DNA from: Haloflavibacter putidus
GTDB lineage: Bacteria; Bacteroidota; Bacteroidia; Flavobacteriales; Flavobacteriaceae
Length of the DNA: 64,000 nt
Assembly: GCF_006546625.1 (NCBI RefSeq)
Contig: NZ_VIAR01000001.1
Location: 186,001 to 250,000 of the forward strand
Direction of reading: 5' to 3'
Shown: positions 54,878 through 63,217 of the stretch, in pieces
Layout: each line of letters begins with the position of its first letter
Position numbering within the stretch: the first letter of the stretch is position 1
Position numbers and translations under genes: made by a program
Notes under the pieces: generated by a model
Told to the model about the DNA's origin: nothing
What the model saw: only the letters and a program-made list of their open reading frames with translations
The model's database searches: none

Positions 54878-54904
54878 AAAATCCCGCTTTTAGCGGGATT
54901 TTTT
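54878..54904 (+). terminator. intrinsic terminator after tRNA-Ala
   Basis: Arms AAAATCCCGC (54878-54887) and GCGGGATTTT (54893-54902) with a 5-base loop and T-run follow the tRNA end by one base, so the tRNA transcript is short. Confidence 0.92.
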
Positions 54905-55078
54905 CTTTATAATTTTATAGTGTTTTCCGTAAAGTTTACTGTATTTTTTTTGAAATAAAGAAATTTTCTATTGTCTCTGTATAATGAACATTTTACGCCA
55001 AACGTAAACGTTAAAGCATCTTTATTTTGATTGGCTTCAAATAAAAGGTCGTAATTTTGCAGCAAATTTTGGTCTAAA
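54905..55078. promoter_or_regulatory. spacer with motif copy and SCO promoter
   Basis: TTG (55031-55033), 18 bases and TAATTTTG (55052-55059) give a promoter for the SCO gene. One TTCCGTAAAG word is at 54925-54934. A 65-codon minus-strand frame covers the stretch, but I do not regard it as a gene. Confidence 0.6.
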
Positions 55079-55756
55079 ATGCTAAGCTTTTTTGCTAAAT
55101 TCAAGTACGTCGCAATAGTTTTATTGGTTCTATCTATAATTATTGTTACAGCTATTTACTCGTTGTTAAAACCAGCACCTTCTTTACCCGTTTACCAACC
55201 AGATATGGTAAATGCAGAATTGGTAGACTCTACCGTACAATATGTACGTAAATACCATAAAATTGCAGATTTTAAACTCATAAATCAAAATGGCGACACG
55301 ATTACTGAAAAAGATTATGACGATAAAATTTATGTAGCGGATTTTTTCTTTACCACCTGCCAAACTATTTGCCCCATTATGACAGACCATATGGCAAAAA
55401 TTCAGGAAAAATTAAAAAATGATAACGAGATTTTACTACTTTCTCATACGGTTACCCCGGAAATAGATACGGTAGCGCAACTAAAACGCTATGCAGAGAA
55501 AAAAGGAGTTATAGACGACAAATGGAATTTGGTTACCGGAGATAAAAAACAAATTTACGACCTGGCTAGAAAGTCTTATCTAGTAAGTAAAACACAAGGT
55601 GACGGCGGCAAGTATGATATGATTCATACAGAGAACTTTGTGTTGGTAGACAAAGACAAACAAATACGCGGTTTTTACGATGGCACGGATCCTGAAGCTA
55701 TTGAAGAATTATTAACAGACATTCAAAAATTAAAAAAAATCGAAGCCAAACAATAG
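55079..55756 (+). CDS. SCO1/SenC-family copper chaperone
   Basis: The 225-residue protein has an N-terminal membrane anchor (about 10-29) and a thioredoxin-like domain on the periplasmic side. Copper ligands are Cys94 and Cys98 in TTCQTICPI, and a His in MIHTENF near 182. It delivers copper to cytochrome oxidase or acts as a thiol reductase. It has a promoter of its own. The following gene starts the iron-uptake operon, so this entry is probably independent. Confidence 0.95.
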   Translation: MLSFFAKFKYVAIVLLVLSIIIVTAIYSLLKPAPSLPVYQPDMVNAELVDSTVQYVRKYHKIADFKLINQNGDTITEKDYDDKIYVADFFFTTCQTICPIMTDHMAKIQEKLKNDNEILLLSHTVTPEIDTVAQLKRYAEKKGVIDDKWNLVTGDKKQIYDLARKSYLVSKTQGDGGKYDMIHTENFVLVDKDKQIRGFYDGTDPEAIEELLTDIQKLKKIEAKQ

Positions 55757-55797
55757 GCTTTTTATTACTTAGGTTTTCCTATCCCACTTTTTTCAGT

Positions 55798-55827
55798 TAC
55801 TTTTGTGTAGTTTAAATTTAATCTAAA
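55798..55827 (+). promoter_or_regulatory. feoAB promoter with putative iron-responsive operator
   Basis: TACTTTTG (55798-55805) matches the -7 box. Immediately after it, at the expected transcription start, lies TTTAAATTTAATCTAAA (55811-55827), which equals its own reverse complement at 14 of 17 positions. Given the downstream iron-uptake genes, a Fur- or DtxR-type site is plausible. A TTG -33 element is not visible. Confidence 0.5.
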
Positions 55828-55833
55828 TAAGCT

Positions 55834-56067
55834 TTGAAACGTACAATTGCAGATTTGAAAAATGGCGAGCACGCAATTATCAAAAAATTTTCTACAGAAG
55901 AAATTCCTTTAAAGTTATTAGAGATGGGTTGTTTGCCAGGCAATGAGGTAGAACTCGTTTTGGTGGCGCCTTTTCGTGACCCGTTATATCTAAATATTAA
56001 TAACGGTAGCCATTTAGCCATCCGTAAAGAAACTGCACTGCAAATTGAAATAGAAGATATTTATTAG
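55834..56067 (+). CDS. feoA: ferrous iron transport protein A
   Basis: The 77-residue protein has the SH3-like FeoA fold: IADLKNGEHAIIKKF, LLEMGCLPGNEVELV and a C-terminal LAIRKETALQIEI strand. It modulates FeoB in the cytoplasm. The start is TTG 55834; no ATG is available upstream of the fold. It is separated from feoB by 2 bp and shares a promoter with it. Confidence 0.94.
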   Translation: MKRTIADLKNGEHAIIKKFSTEEIPLKLLEMGCLPGNEVELVLVAPFRDPLYLNINNGSHLAIRKETALQIEIEDIY

Positions 56068-56069
56068 CT

Positions 56070-58172
56070 ATGCCCAAACAAATTAATGTCGCTTTAATTG
56101 GGAATCCCAATACCGGAAAAACCTCTGTTTTTAATCAACTTACCGGCTTAAATCAACAAGTTGGTAATTATCCTGGTATTACAGTAGAGAAAAAAGAAGG
56201 TATTTGCAAATTGCCTCGTGGGCTTAAAGCGCATATCATAGATTTACCAGGCACTTACAGCCTTAATGTTTCTTCCTTAGATGAGAATTTGGTGATAGAA
56301 CTATTGCTTAACAAGAACGATAAAGATTATCCGGATGTAGCAATAGTGGTTAGCGATGTAGAAAATCTTAAACGTAATTTGCTCTTATTTACCCAAATTA
56401 AAGATTTGGGCATACCAACTATTCTCTGCATCAATATGGCCGATCGTATGAAACGAAAAGGCATTAGCTTAGATGTAGAACATATGGAGCAAATGCTTAA
56501 CACCAAAATTGTATTGGTAAGCGCACGTAAAAAAACCGGAATAGCAGAGCTTAAAGAACTTATAACACAATATGGAAGTATTTCTACAGAACCTTGTTTA
56601 AACGCTTCTTCTATAGATCCTGAGTATTTTGAACGACTGCACAAAGCTTATCCCAATCAGTCTTTATACAAGCTTTGGTTGGTAATTACCCAAGATGTGA
56701 ATTTTGGTAATTTAGACCGACAAATAATAAGACAAAAAGAAGATTTTAACCCAAAACCTAAACCCGAATTAAAAAGGCTTCAACAAAAAGAAACTATTTT
56801 TCGGTATCAATTTATAAACAATGTTTTAAAAGAAACGTTTACCAGAGATGTTAATGCAGCAACAGACCTTCGCGCACGTTTAGACCGTGTTTTAACACAT
56901 AAAATTTGGGGTTATGTGATCTTTTTTAGCATAATGTTGCTAATTTTTCAAGCAATTTATGATTGGTCCAGTTACCCAATGGACTTTATAGACGCCAGTT
57001 TTGTCTTATTGAGCGAGTGGGTTGAAGCCACTTTCCCGGCCGGTATGTTTACCAGTTTAATTTCCGAAGGTATTATTCCCGGTATTGGTGGTGTGGTTAT
57101 ATTTATTCCGCAAATTGCTTTCTTGTTCTTGTTTATTTCTTTATTGGAAGAAAGCGGTTATATGAGTCGTGTTGTCTTTTTGATGGACAAAGTTATGAAA
57201 CGCTTTGGCTTAAGCGGAAAAAGCGTGGTGCCTTTAGTTTCGGGAACGGCTTGTGCCATCCCCGCAGTTATGGCAACCAGAAATATAGAAGATTGGAAAG
57301 AACGGCTTATTACCATTTTGGTAGTACCATTTACTACGTGTTCTGCTCGTTTACCGGTCTATCTTATTATTATTGCTTTGGTAATTCCAGACGAGCATGT
57401 TTTGGGCATTTTTAACCTACAAGGTATAACGCTTATGCTCTTATATCTTTTTGGATTTGGTATGTCTGTATTTTCGGCTTGGGTGCTTAATAAAATATTA
57501 AAAATTAAAAGTAAAAGTTATTTTGTTATAGAAATGCCAGATTACAAGCTGCCGCTTTTTAAGAATATAGCTTTAAATGTAGTAGAAAAAACAAAATCTT
57601 TTGTAGTTGGTGCCGGTAAAATAATCTTAGCTATTTCTATTATTCTTTGGGTTTTGGCAAGTTACGGCCCAACAGAAACATTTGATAATGCCGAAGAAAT
57701 TGTTAGCGAGCAGTACGATGGCGAAAACCTTTCTAAAGACGAGTTTAACACCAAAGTGGCCTCGCTTAAATTAGAAAATTCGTATATTGGGTATATGGGT
57801 CACGCCATAGAGCCGGCGGTCGCTCCGTTAGGATACGATTGGAAAATAGGCATTGCGATAATTAGTTCTTTTGCAGCACGCGAAGTTTTTGTAGGAACTT
57901 TAGCCACCATTTACAGCGTTGGTAGCGAGAATGAGCAAACCATAAAAAGCAGGATGGCAGCAGAAAAAAACCCAATTTTAGGCGGTCCGCTATTTACCTT
58001 TGCCAGTGGCATTAGTTTGTTGCTGTTTTATGCGCTAGCAATGCAATGCATGAGTACATTGGCAATTGTAAAACAAGAAACCAATTCTTGGAAATGGCCA
58101 ACTTTACAATTTATTGGTATGACAATTATAGCCTATGTTGCAGCATTAGTGGCTTTTCAACTTTTAAAATAA
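56070..58172 (+). CDS. feoB: ferrous iron transport protein B
   Basis: The 700-residue protein has an N-terminal G domain (GNPNTGKTSVFNQLTG near 10-25, DLPGTYSL near 59-66, NMADR near 122-126) and a membrane part with two Gate motifs (VPLVSGTACAIPAVMATR; FTTCSARLPVY). It takes up Fe(II) at the inner membrane. It follows feoA by 2 bp, and a small Cys-rich gene follows 7 bp later. Length is typical, without fused FeoA or FeoC. Confidence 0.97.
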   Translation: MPKQINVALIGNPNTGKTSVFNQLTGLNQQVGNYPGITVEKKEGICKLPRGLKAHIIDLPGTYSLNVSSLDENLVIELLLNKNDKDYPDVAIVVSDVENLKRNLLLFTQIKDLGIPTILCINMADRMKRKGISLDVEHMEQMLNTKIVLVSARKKTGIAELKELITQYGSISTEPCLNASSIDPEYFERLHKAYPNQSLYKLWLVITQDVNFGNLDRQIIRQKEDFNPKPKPELKRLQQKETIFRYQFINNVLKETFTRDVNAATDLRARLDRVLTHKIWGYVIFFSIMLLIFQAIYDWSSYPMDFIDASFVLLSEWVEATFPAGMFTSLISEGIIPGIGGVVIFIPQIAFLFLFISLLEESGYMSRVVFLMDKVMKRFGLSGKSVVPLVSGTACAIPAVMATRNIEDWKERLITILVVPFTTCSARLPVYLIIIALVIPDEHVLGIFNLQGITLMLLYLFGFGMSVFSAWVLNKILKIKSKSYFVIEMPDYKLPLFKNIALNVVEKTKSFVVGAGKIILAISIILWVLASYGPTETFDNAEEIVSEQYDGENLSKDEFNTKVASLKLENSYIGYMGHAIEPAVAPLGYDWKIGIAIISSFAAREVFVGTLATIYSVGSENEQTIKSRMAAEKNPILGGPLFTFASGISLLLFYALAMQCMSTLAIVKQETNSWKWPTLQFIGMTIIAYVAALVAFQLLK

Positions 58173-58179
58173 ATTAAAA

Positions 58180-58314
58180 ATGATACAGGAAATTTTAGTT
58201 TTAATAACCTTTTTATTGGCAGTAGGTTTTCTGCTTAAAAAATTCTTTTGGAAAAGTAAAAAGAAAGCCGCCACCACAAAATCTTGCGGGGTTTCCGGCT
58301 GTGGTTGCGATTAA
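58180..58314 (+). CDS. FeoB-associated Cys-rich membrane protein
   Basis: This 44-residue frame starts at ATG 58180, 7 bp after feoB. It has one membrane helix (about 5-23), a Lys-rich stretch, and a C-terminal Cys cluster SCGVSGCGCD. It fits the small FeoB-associated Cys-rich family that replaces FeoC in many anaerobes and Bacteroidota. The cluster may bind iron or a Fe-S centre near the pore, but this is inferred. Confidence 0.85.
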   Translation: MIQEILVLITFLLAVGFLLKKFFWKSKKKAATTKSCGVSGCGCD

Positions 58315-58608
58315 AACTTATTACCCTTACCGGGGAATTTCAAAACCCTAATTTTTTTCAAGCTTTCTAAAAGCTAACAGCACAAGTTTATACCTGACAA
58401 TATTTTTTAAATGATGCTATTCTTTACGGAAAGTCTAGGCGTAAAAAGATAAACTTTATACTATTATAAAGAAACCGTTACTCCTTCCGTAAAGAAATTA
58501 AAAATGTTTGTGTTTATTACCAAAAAACATACGACTAATAACTTCCAAAAAAATAAAAAAACGAGTAGTTTAGCTTTCTTAACTTCAACTTCAAAAAAAA
58601 GTATTTAA
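58315..58608. repeat. spacer with inverted CTTTACGGAA pair
   Basis: The 294 bp between the feo operon and hemJ contain TTCTTTACGGAA (58420-58431) and its complement TTCCGTAAAGAA (58485-58496), which can pair over 12 bases with a 53-base loop. No strong promoter is seen. A 34-codon frame (58504-58608) ends directly against the hemJ ATG and is probably fortuitous. Confidence 0.55.
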
Positions 58609-59145
58609 ATGGAATACCTTTATATAAAATCTCTCCATTTAATTTTTGTGATCACTTGGTTTGCAGGTCTGTTTTACATTCCGCGCTTGTTTATTTATCA
58701 TATAGAAGCCCAAGAAAAACCCCAACCCGACAAAGACATTTTAAGCAAGCAATTAAAAATAATGACACGGCGTTTGTGGTATATAATAACTTGGCCGTCT
58801 GCTGTGCTGGCAACTATTTTTGCCATTTGGCTTTTAATTTTAAATCCGGCTTGGTTATCTGATGCTTGGATGCATGTAAAGTTGGTTTTTGTATTACTAC
58901 TATTTATCTACCACGGCAAAACACATCAAATTTTTAAGCAGCAACAGCAAGGTATATTTAAATGGAGCTCTAACCAAATGCGTATTTTTAACGAAGGCGC
59001 AACACTAATTCTGTTTTCGGTGGTATTTTTAGTAATTTTAAAAAATGCCTTTAATTGGATTTTTGGCGTTGTTGGTATTTTTGTCTTGGCGTTATTATTG
59101 ATGTTGGGTATCAAGTTGTACAAGCGCATTCGGCAAAAAAAATAA
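58609..59145 (+). CDS. hemJ: protoporphyrinogen IX oxidase HemJ (CopD/HemJ family)
   Basis: The 178-residue integral membrane protein has four predicted helices, the N-terminal LHLIFVITWFAGLFYIPRLF with conserved His10, and a later WMHVKLVFVLLLFIYHG with a conserved Lys. This pattern is that of HemJ, the heme-binding enzyme that oxidises protoporphyrinogen in the last steps of heme synthesis. The next gene, a sensor kinase, starts 44 bp downstream. No other heme gene is in the window. Confidence 0.88.
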   Translation: MEYLYIKSLHLIFVITWFAGLFYIPRLFIYHIEAQEKPQPDKDILSKQLKIMTRRLWYIITWPSAVLATIFAIWLLILNPAWLSDAWMHVKLVFVLLLFIYHGKTHQIFKQQQQGIFKWSSNQMRIFNEGATLILFSVVFLVILKNAFNWIFGVVGIFVLALLLMLGIKLYKRIRQKK

Positions 59146-59189
59146 AAAACCTTATAGCGCCTACGGCTTCCAAAATTTAAAAACAACGT

Positions 59190-60641
59190 ATGAATTTTCT
59201 CAAACGCTCTTTGCGCACCCGCATATTTTTGAGTATGATATTTTTGGTAATCGGGGCTTCTGTTTTAATAGCCGGCGTTACCATTTATCAATATCGCGAA
59301 GAAGCGCGTGTGTACCAAAAAGACAAATTAAAACGTAAAGAAGCTTCTATACGAGCCAGTATTAATTACGAAATAAAAACCACTACTTACCCGGTAGATA
59401 CAGAGCATATTCCGCTTATTTTTAAAGAGAAAATTTACGAATTAAAAAATATTCACGACACAGAAATTAATATTTATGACCTTGACGGAAAATTATTAAA
59501 ATCTTCTAAAGCCAACTTTTTTAGAGACACCGCTTCTACCAAAATGCCGACTTATGCTTTAAAAGGATTAGAAAATGCCTCTAATAAACGCTTTATAAAA
59601 TACCATTTAGACAACGAAAACGATTATATTTCTTCGTACACTTATATAACCGATAAGTATTTTAAACCGCTTGCTATTCTCAATTTACCACATATTGAAG
59701 ACGACGGTTTTATAGACAGGCAACTGCGCAATTTTTTAGTCATCTTGGCACAAGTTTATTTGGTTACACTTATCGCGGCTATTTTGTTGGCTTACTTTTT
59801 ATCTAAATACATAACCAAATCTTTAAAAACCGTTAGTCAAAAAATACACAGCACAAGATTAGACCGCAAAAACAAAAAAATAGTTATTCAAGACGCTTCA
59901 CAAGAAATAAAATTCTTGGTAGAAGCCTATAACTCTATGATAGACGAGCTGGAAGAAAGCGCGGTAAAATTAGCTACCAATGAGCGGGAGCACGCTTGGC
60001 GCGAAATGGCAAAACAGGTCGCACACGAGATTAAAAATCCCTTAACGCCAATGCGACTTAGCGTACAAAGTTTTGAAAGGCGTTTTGATAAAAACGATCC
60101 GGAAATTGAAGAAAAATTAAAAGAATTTAGCACTTCTTTAATTCAGCAAATAGACACGATGAGCTCTATAGCATCGGCTTTTTCTAATTTTGCCAAAATG
60201 CCCGCCCAACAAAACGAAACGCTAAACGTGCCTAAAATCGTAAAATTGGCGGTAGATATTTTTAACGAAAGCTATGTAGAATTCCGTACAGAAAAAGAAG
60301 AGGTTTTTGCCAAATTTGATCGTACCCAACTTATACGCGTGGTAACCAACTTGGTAAAAAATGCCATTCAGGCCACCAAAAGTCAAGAAAACCCAAAAGT
60401 TACCGTAAAGGTGGCAGAAGACCAAAACCAAGTTTGTATCTTTATATTAGATAATGGGATGGGAATATCAGAAAAAAACAAATCGCGTATCTTTGAACCT
60501 AAATTTACGACTAAATCTAGCGGAATGGGCCTAGGTTTGGGGATAATTAAAACCATTATAGAAGCTTACGACGGAAGCATAGATTTTACTTCTCAAGAAA
60601 ATGTGGGCACAACTTTTATCGTTAAATTTCCTAAAAAATAA
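59190..60641 (+). CDS. NtrY-like sensor histidine kinase
   Basis: The 483-residue protein has two membrane helices (about 12-32 and 178-203) enclosing a periplasmic sensor of about 145 residues. A HAMP domain follows. The HisKA segment has His in QVAHEIKNPLTPMRLSVQSFER (near 277), with the LTPMRL signature of NtrY, and the ATPase domain ends in GMGLGLGIIK. The sensor matches nothing that I recognise. No response regulator gene lies near. It is preceded by hemJ and followed 6 bp later by an enoyl-CoA hydratase gene. Confidence 0.9.
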   Translation: MNFLKRSLRTRIFLSMIFLVIGASVLIAGVTIYQYREEARVYQKDKLKRKEASIRASINYEIKTTTYPVDTEHIPLIFKEKIYELKNIHDTEINIYDLDGKLLKSSKANFFRDTASTKMPTYALKGLENASNKRFIKYHLDNENDYISSYTYITDKYFKPLAILNLPHIEDDGFIDRQLRNFLVILAQVYLVTLIAAILLAYFLSKYITKSLKTVSQKIHSTRLDRKNKKIVIQDASQEIKFLVEAYNSMIDELEESAVKLATNEREHAWREMAKQVAHEIKNPLTPMRLSVQSFERRFDKNDPEIEEKLKEFSTSLIQQIDTMSSIASAFSNFAKMPAQQNETLNVPKIVKLAVDIFNESYVEFRTEKEEVFAKFDRTQLIRVVTNLVKNAIQATKSQENPKVTVKVAEDQNQVCIFILDNGMGISEKNKSRIFEPKFTTKSSGMGLGLGIIKTIIEAYDGSIDFTSQENVGTTFIVKFPKK

Positions 60642-60647
60642 AAGAAA

Positions 60648-61430
60648 ATGAACTATAACAACATTAGCATTAGCAACCAAAACGGCATTTCTTATTTAAT
60701 CATAGACAGACCAAAAAAGTTAAATGCCTTAAACCGCGAAACCCTGGCAGAAATACACCAAGCTTTTGAAGATTTTAAAACAGACGAAGCTACCAAAATA
60801 ATTATCTTAACCGGAAGCGGAGAAAAAGCCTTTGTTGCCGGAGCAGATATTTCAGAATTTGCTAATTACAGCGTTTCAGAAGGTAAAGACCTTTCTGCAA
60901 AAGGCCACGAAGAAGTTTTTGATAAAATTGCCAATTTCCATAAACCCGTAATTGCCGCCATAAATGGTTTTGCCCTTGGCGGCGGACTAGAATTGGCTAT
61001 GGCAGCACACTTAAGAGTAGCATCTGATAACGCAAAAATGGGCTTGCCAGAAACTTCTCTTGGCGTAATACCCGGCTATGGCGGTACGCAACGTTTACCA
61101 CAGTTGGTAGGAAAAGGTCGCGCTATGGAAATGATTTTCACCGCAAAAATGATAGACGCTAAGCAAGCGCTACAATATGGTTTAGTAAACCATGTAACCA
61201 CCCAAGAAGAATTAAAAGACTTTACGGAAAATTTAGCCAACAAAATCACCAAAAATTCGATGGTAGCCGTTGCGCAAGCAATAGAAGCTATAAACGCCAA
61301 TTATAAAGATGGCGTGAATGGTTTTGAAAAAGAAATAGAGAATTTCGGGAAGAGTTTTGGTACCGAAGATTTTAAGGAAGGTACACAAGCTTTTTTAAAC
61401 AAAAAGAAGCCAGAATTCCCAAATAAGTAA
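60648..61430 (+). CDS. enoyl-CoA hydratase/isomerase family protein
   Basis: The 260-residue protein has the crotonase oxyanion segments AFVAGADISEF near 62-72 and NGFALGGGLELAMA near 105-118. LPETSLGVIPGYGGTQRLPQLVG near 130-152 carries the catalytic Glu. It hydrates short-chain enoyl-CoA, most likely in beta-oxidation or amino-acid breakdown. It shares the transcript of the sensor kinase and ends before a strong terminator. Confidence 0.94.
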   Translation: MNYNNISISNQNGISYLIIDRPKKLNALNRETLAEIHQAFEDFKTDEATKIIILTGSGEKAFVAGADISEFANYSVSEGKDLSAKGHEEVFDKIANFHKPVIAAINGFALGGGLELAMAAHLRVASDNAKMGLPETSLGVIPGYGGTQRLPQLVGKGRAMEMIFTAKMIDAKQALQYGLVNHVTTQEELKDFTENLANKITKNSMVAVAQAIEAINANYKDGVNGFEKEIENFGKSFGTEDFKEGTQAFLNKKKPEFPNK

Positions 61431-61447
61431 AATATTCTACGATCAAC

Positions 61448-61490
61448 AACAAAAAACCGAATATAAAATACATATTCGGTTTTTTGTTTT
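61448..61490 (+). terminator. intrinsic terminator after the hydratase gene
   Basis: Arms of 17 bases (61448-61464 and 61472-61488, centred on CCGAATAT/ATATTCGG) enclose a 7-base loop and end in T-rich sequence. It is the longest perfect hairpin that I find in the window. Confidence 0.92.
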
Positions 61491-61536
61491 GTTAAAATGT
61501 GTTAAATTGCCGGCAAACCAATTTAACCAACTTATT

Positions 61537-63144
61537 ATGAAAAAAACCTTTTTAGGTCTTAGCTTCCTTATGCTTTTTTTTAGCTATAGCCTACAAGCCC
61601 AAATCTATACTAACTATTCTATAGAAAAAAGCAAAACTTTTAAAGACAAGAAAAAACATTCTGAATTAGTTTTTACCGCTAACGACGATAATGGCGGTAC
61701 GGTAATAGTACGTATGTATTATGCCGGTTTAATAACAAAATCCCCTAAAGGTTATTTGATAGAATATTACGATTCTGACTTAAATCTAGTAAACGACGCA
61801 GAATATGAAATAGATGACAGCAGTATAAAAAACATTTTTATCAAAGACCAAAAGCTGCATTTAATTTCTTATGAACGAGACCGTAAAAGCAACACAAATG
61901 TTTATAGTGTTTTAAGTGCGCCCTTAAGCACTATGAAGTTTACAGAAAAAGAGCTTTTTAGTCTAAGCAGAAAAGAAGTTAAAAAACCTTTCTATTTTGC
62001 TATTGGTGCCATTCCTATAACCAACCAAGGTAAAATAGACCACGACCCTACGGGAGAAGTATGGCTTTCAGATAATAAAAAATTCTTCGTTTTCAATTTC
62101 GATTTAAAAGACGATGATAACCAAACCAACCGTGTTTTGGTATATAACGATAACTTAGAAAAAGTTTTTGAGCACGAATTTAAAAGCGACTTACGCGACC
62201 GTTTGTTCTCATACAACGATATTGTGGTAAACGACAAAGACGGCACGGTATACTTTTTGGGAAAAGCCTATGAAAACGATTCCAAGCGGAAAAAGAAAGA
62301 CGGCGAAGCGAATTATCACTTTAAATTATACAAATTAAATAAAGATGGTATGCAAGAAGCCAACTTCGATACTGCCGAAAATTTTGTGGTTTCTATGAAA
62401 CTTGTTCATAAAAAAGACCAACTGGTTTGCGTAGGTTTTTATTCAGACAAGCACGATAATAGAGCAAAAGTTGGCACGGTTTACTACCGTTTAAACCCAG
62501 AGAATTTAGCCGTAGAGAAACAAAAATTTAATCGTTTTACAGAACAGTTTTTAATTGATAAATATGGCGAAAAGCGAGGAAAACGCAAAAAGAGAAAAGG
62601 CAAAGAAAAAGCAGAGTTTACCTATCGTGGTATTTACATAAACGATGTTGGTGATGTTATTTTTAGTGCAGAAGAATATTACGTAATTACCAGCACGGTT
62701 TATGGCGGAATGGGAGCTTCTACTACCCAAACAACCTATCATTTTGATGATATTTTTAGTTGCCGGATGAACCCTTCCGGGGAAATGATTTGGGCTAGAA
62801 ACATTAATAAAAAACAAGAAGCCGGCACCAAATCGCCGTATTTATCGTTTACGGCAATGCCATTTAATAATAAAACATTAATCTTTTTAAACGCTGCAGA
62901 CAAGGTTAAAAAAATGCGCGACGATCGTATAAGATTTAAAGATAAACGCGCTAAGAAAATGAATATGTATTTGGTAGAAATAGATATGGATGGCAATTTT
63001 GATTATAAAAAAATCATAGATAATTCAGAATCTAAAGTAACTTATAAAGTAATGCACGGTATTTCTAATAAAACCGGCGATAAATTAATTTTTGAAGGCT
63101 CTAAAGGCCGAAAGAAAAAGATGGTAGAAATTTCTTTAAATTAG
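61537..63144 (+). CDS. secreted protein of unknown function, 535 residues
   Basis: ATG 61537 begins a good signal peptide (KKTFLG start, cleavage after LQAQ); the TTG 61489 start lies in the terminator and is rejected. The mature protein is rich in short beta-strands, aromatic residues and DxDG turns, and repeated units such as VLVYNDNLEKVFEHEF suggest a beta-propeller-like fold. A strongly basic segment (GKRKKRKGKEK, near 352) lies in the middle. It resembles no enzyme family that I know. Its own transcript seems likely, as a terminator precedes it. Confidence 0.7.
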   Translation: MKKTFLGLSFLMLFFSYSLQAQIYTNYSIEKSKTFKDKKKHSELVFTANDDNGGTVIVRMYYAGLITKSPKGYLIEYYDSDLNLVNDAEYEIDDSSIKNIFIKDQKLHLISYERDRKSNTNVYSVLSAPLSTMKFTEKELFSLSRKEVKKPFYFAIGAIPITNQGKIDHDPTGEVWLSDNKKFFVFNFDLKDDDNQTNRVLVYNDNLEKVFEHEFKSDLRDRLFSYNDIVVNDKDGTVYFLGKAYENDSKRKKKDGEANYHFKLYKLNKDGMQEANFDTAENFVVSMKLVHKKDQLVCVGFYSDKHDNRAKVGTVYYRLNPENLAVEKQKFNRFTEQFLIDKYGEKRGKRKKRKGKEKAEFTYRGIYINDVGDVIFSAEEYYVITSTVYGGMGASTTQTTYHFDDIFSCRMNPSGEMIWARNINKKQEAGTKSPYLSFTAMPFNNKTLIFLNAADKVKKMRDDRIRFKDKRAKKMNMYLVEIDMDGNFDYKKIIDNSESKVTYKVMHGISNKTGDKLIFEGSKGRKKKMVEISLN

Positions 63145-63217
63145 GTAATAATCCATTAATTTGGAATAAATCCTATTTATAACTAACTTTGGCTTAGCAA
63201 TAAGTCAAAGTTTTTTT

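Noticed and set aside
54907-55104. 65-codon minus-strand frame between tRNA-Ala and the SCO gene
   Set aside because: It overlaps the SCO start and promoter, has no known pattern and begins inside a conserved neighbouring gene.
58504-58608. 34-codon frame ending directly against the hemJ ATG
   Set aside because: Composition is Lys/Thr/Ser/Asn-rich as expected from AT-rich spacer. The TAA-ATG contact alone is not enough to call a leader peptide.
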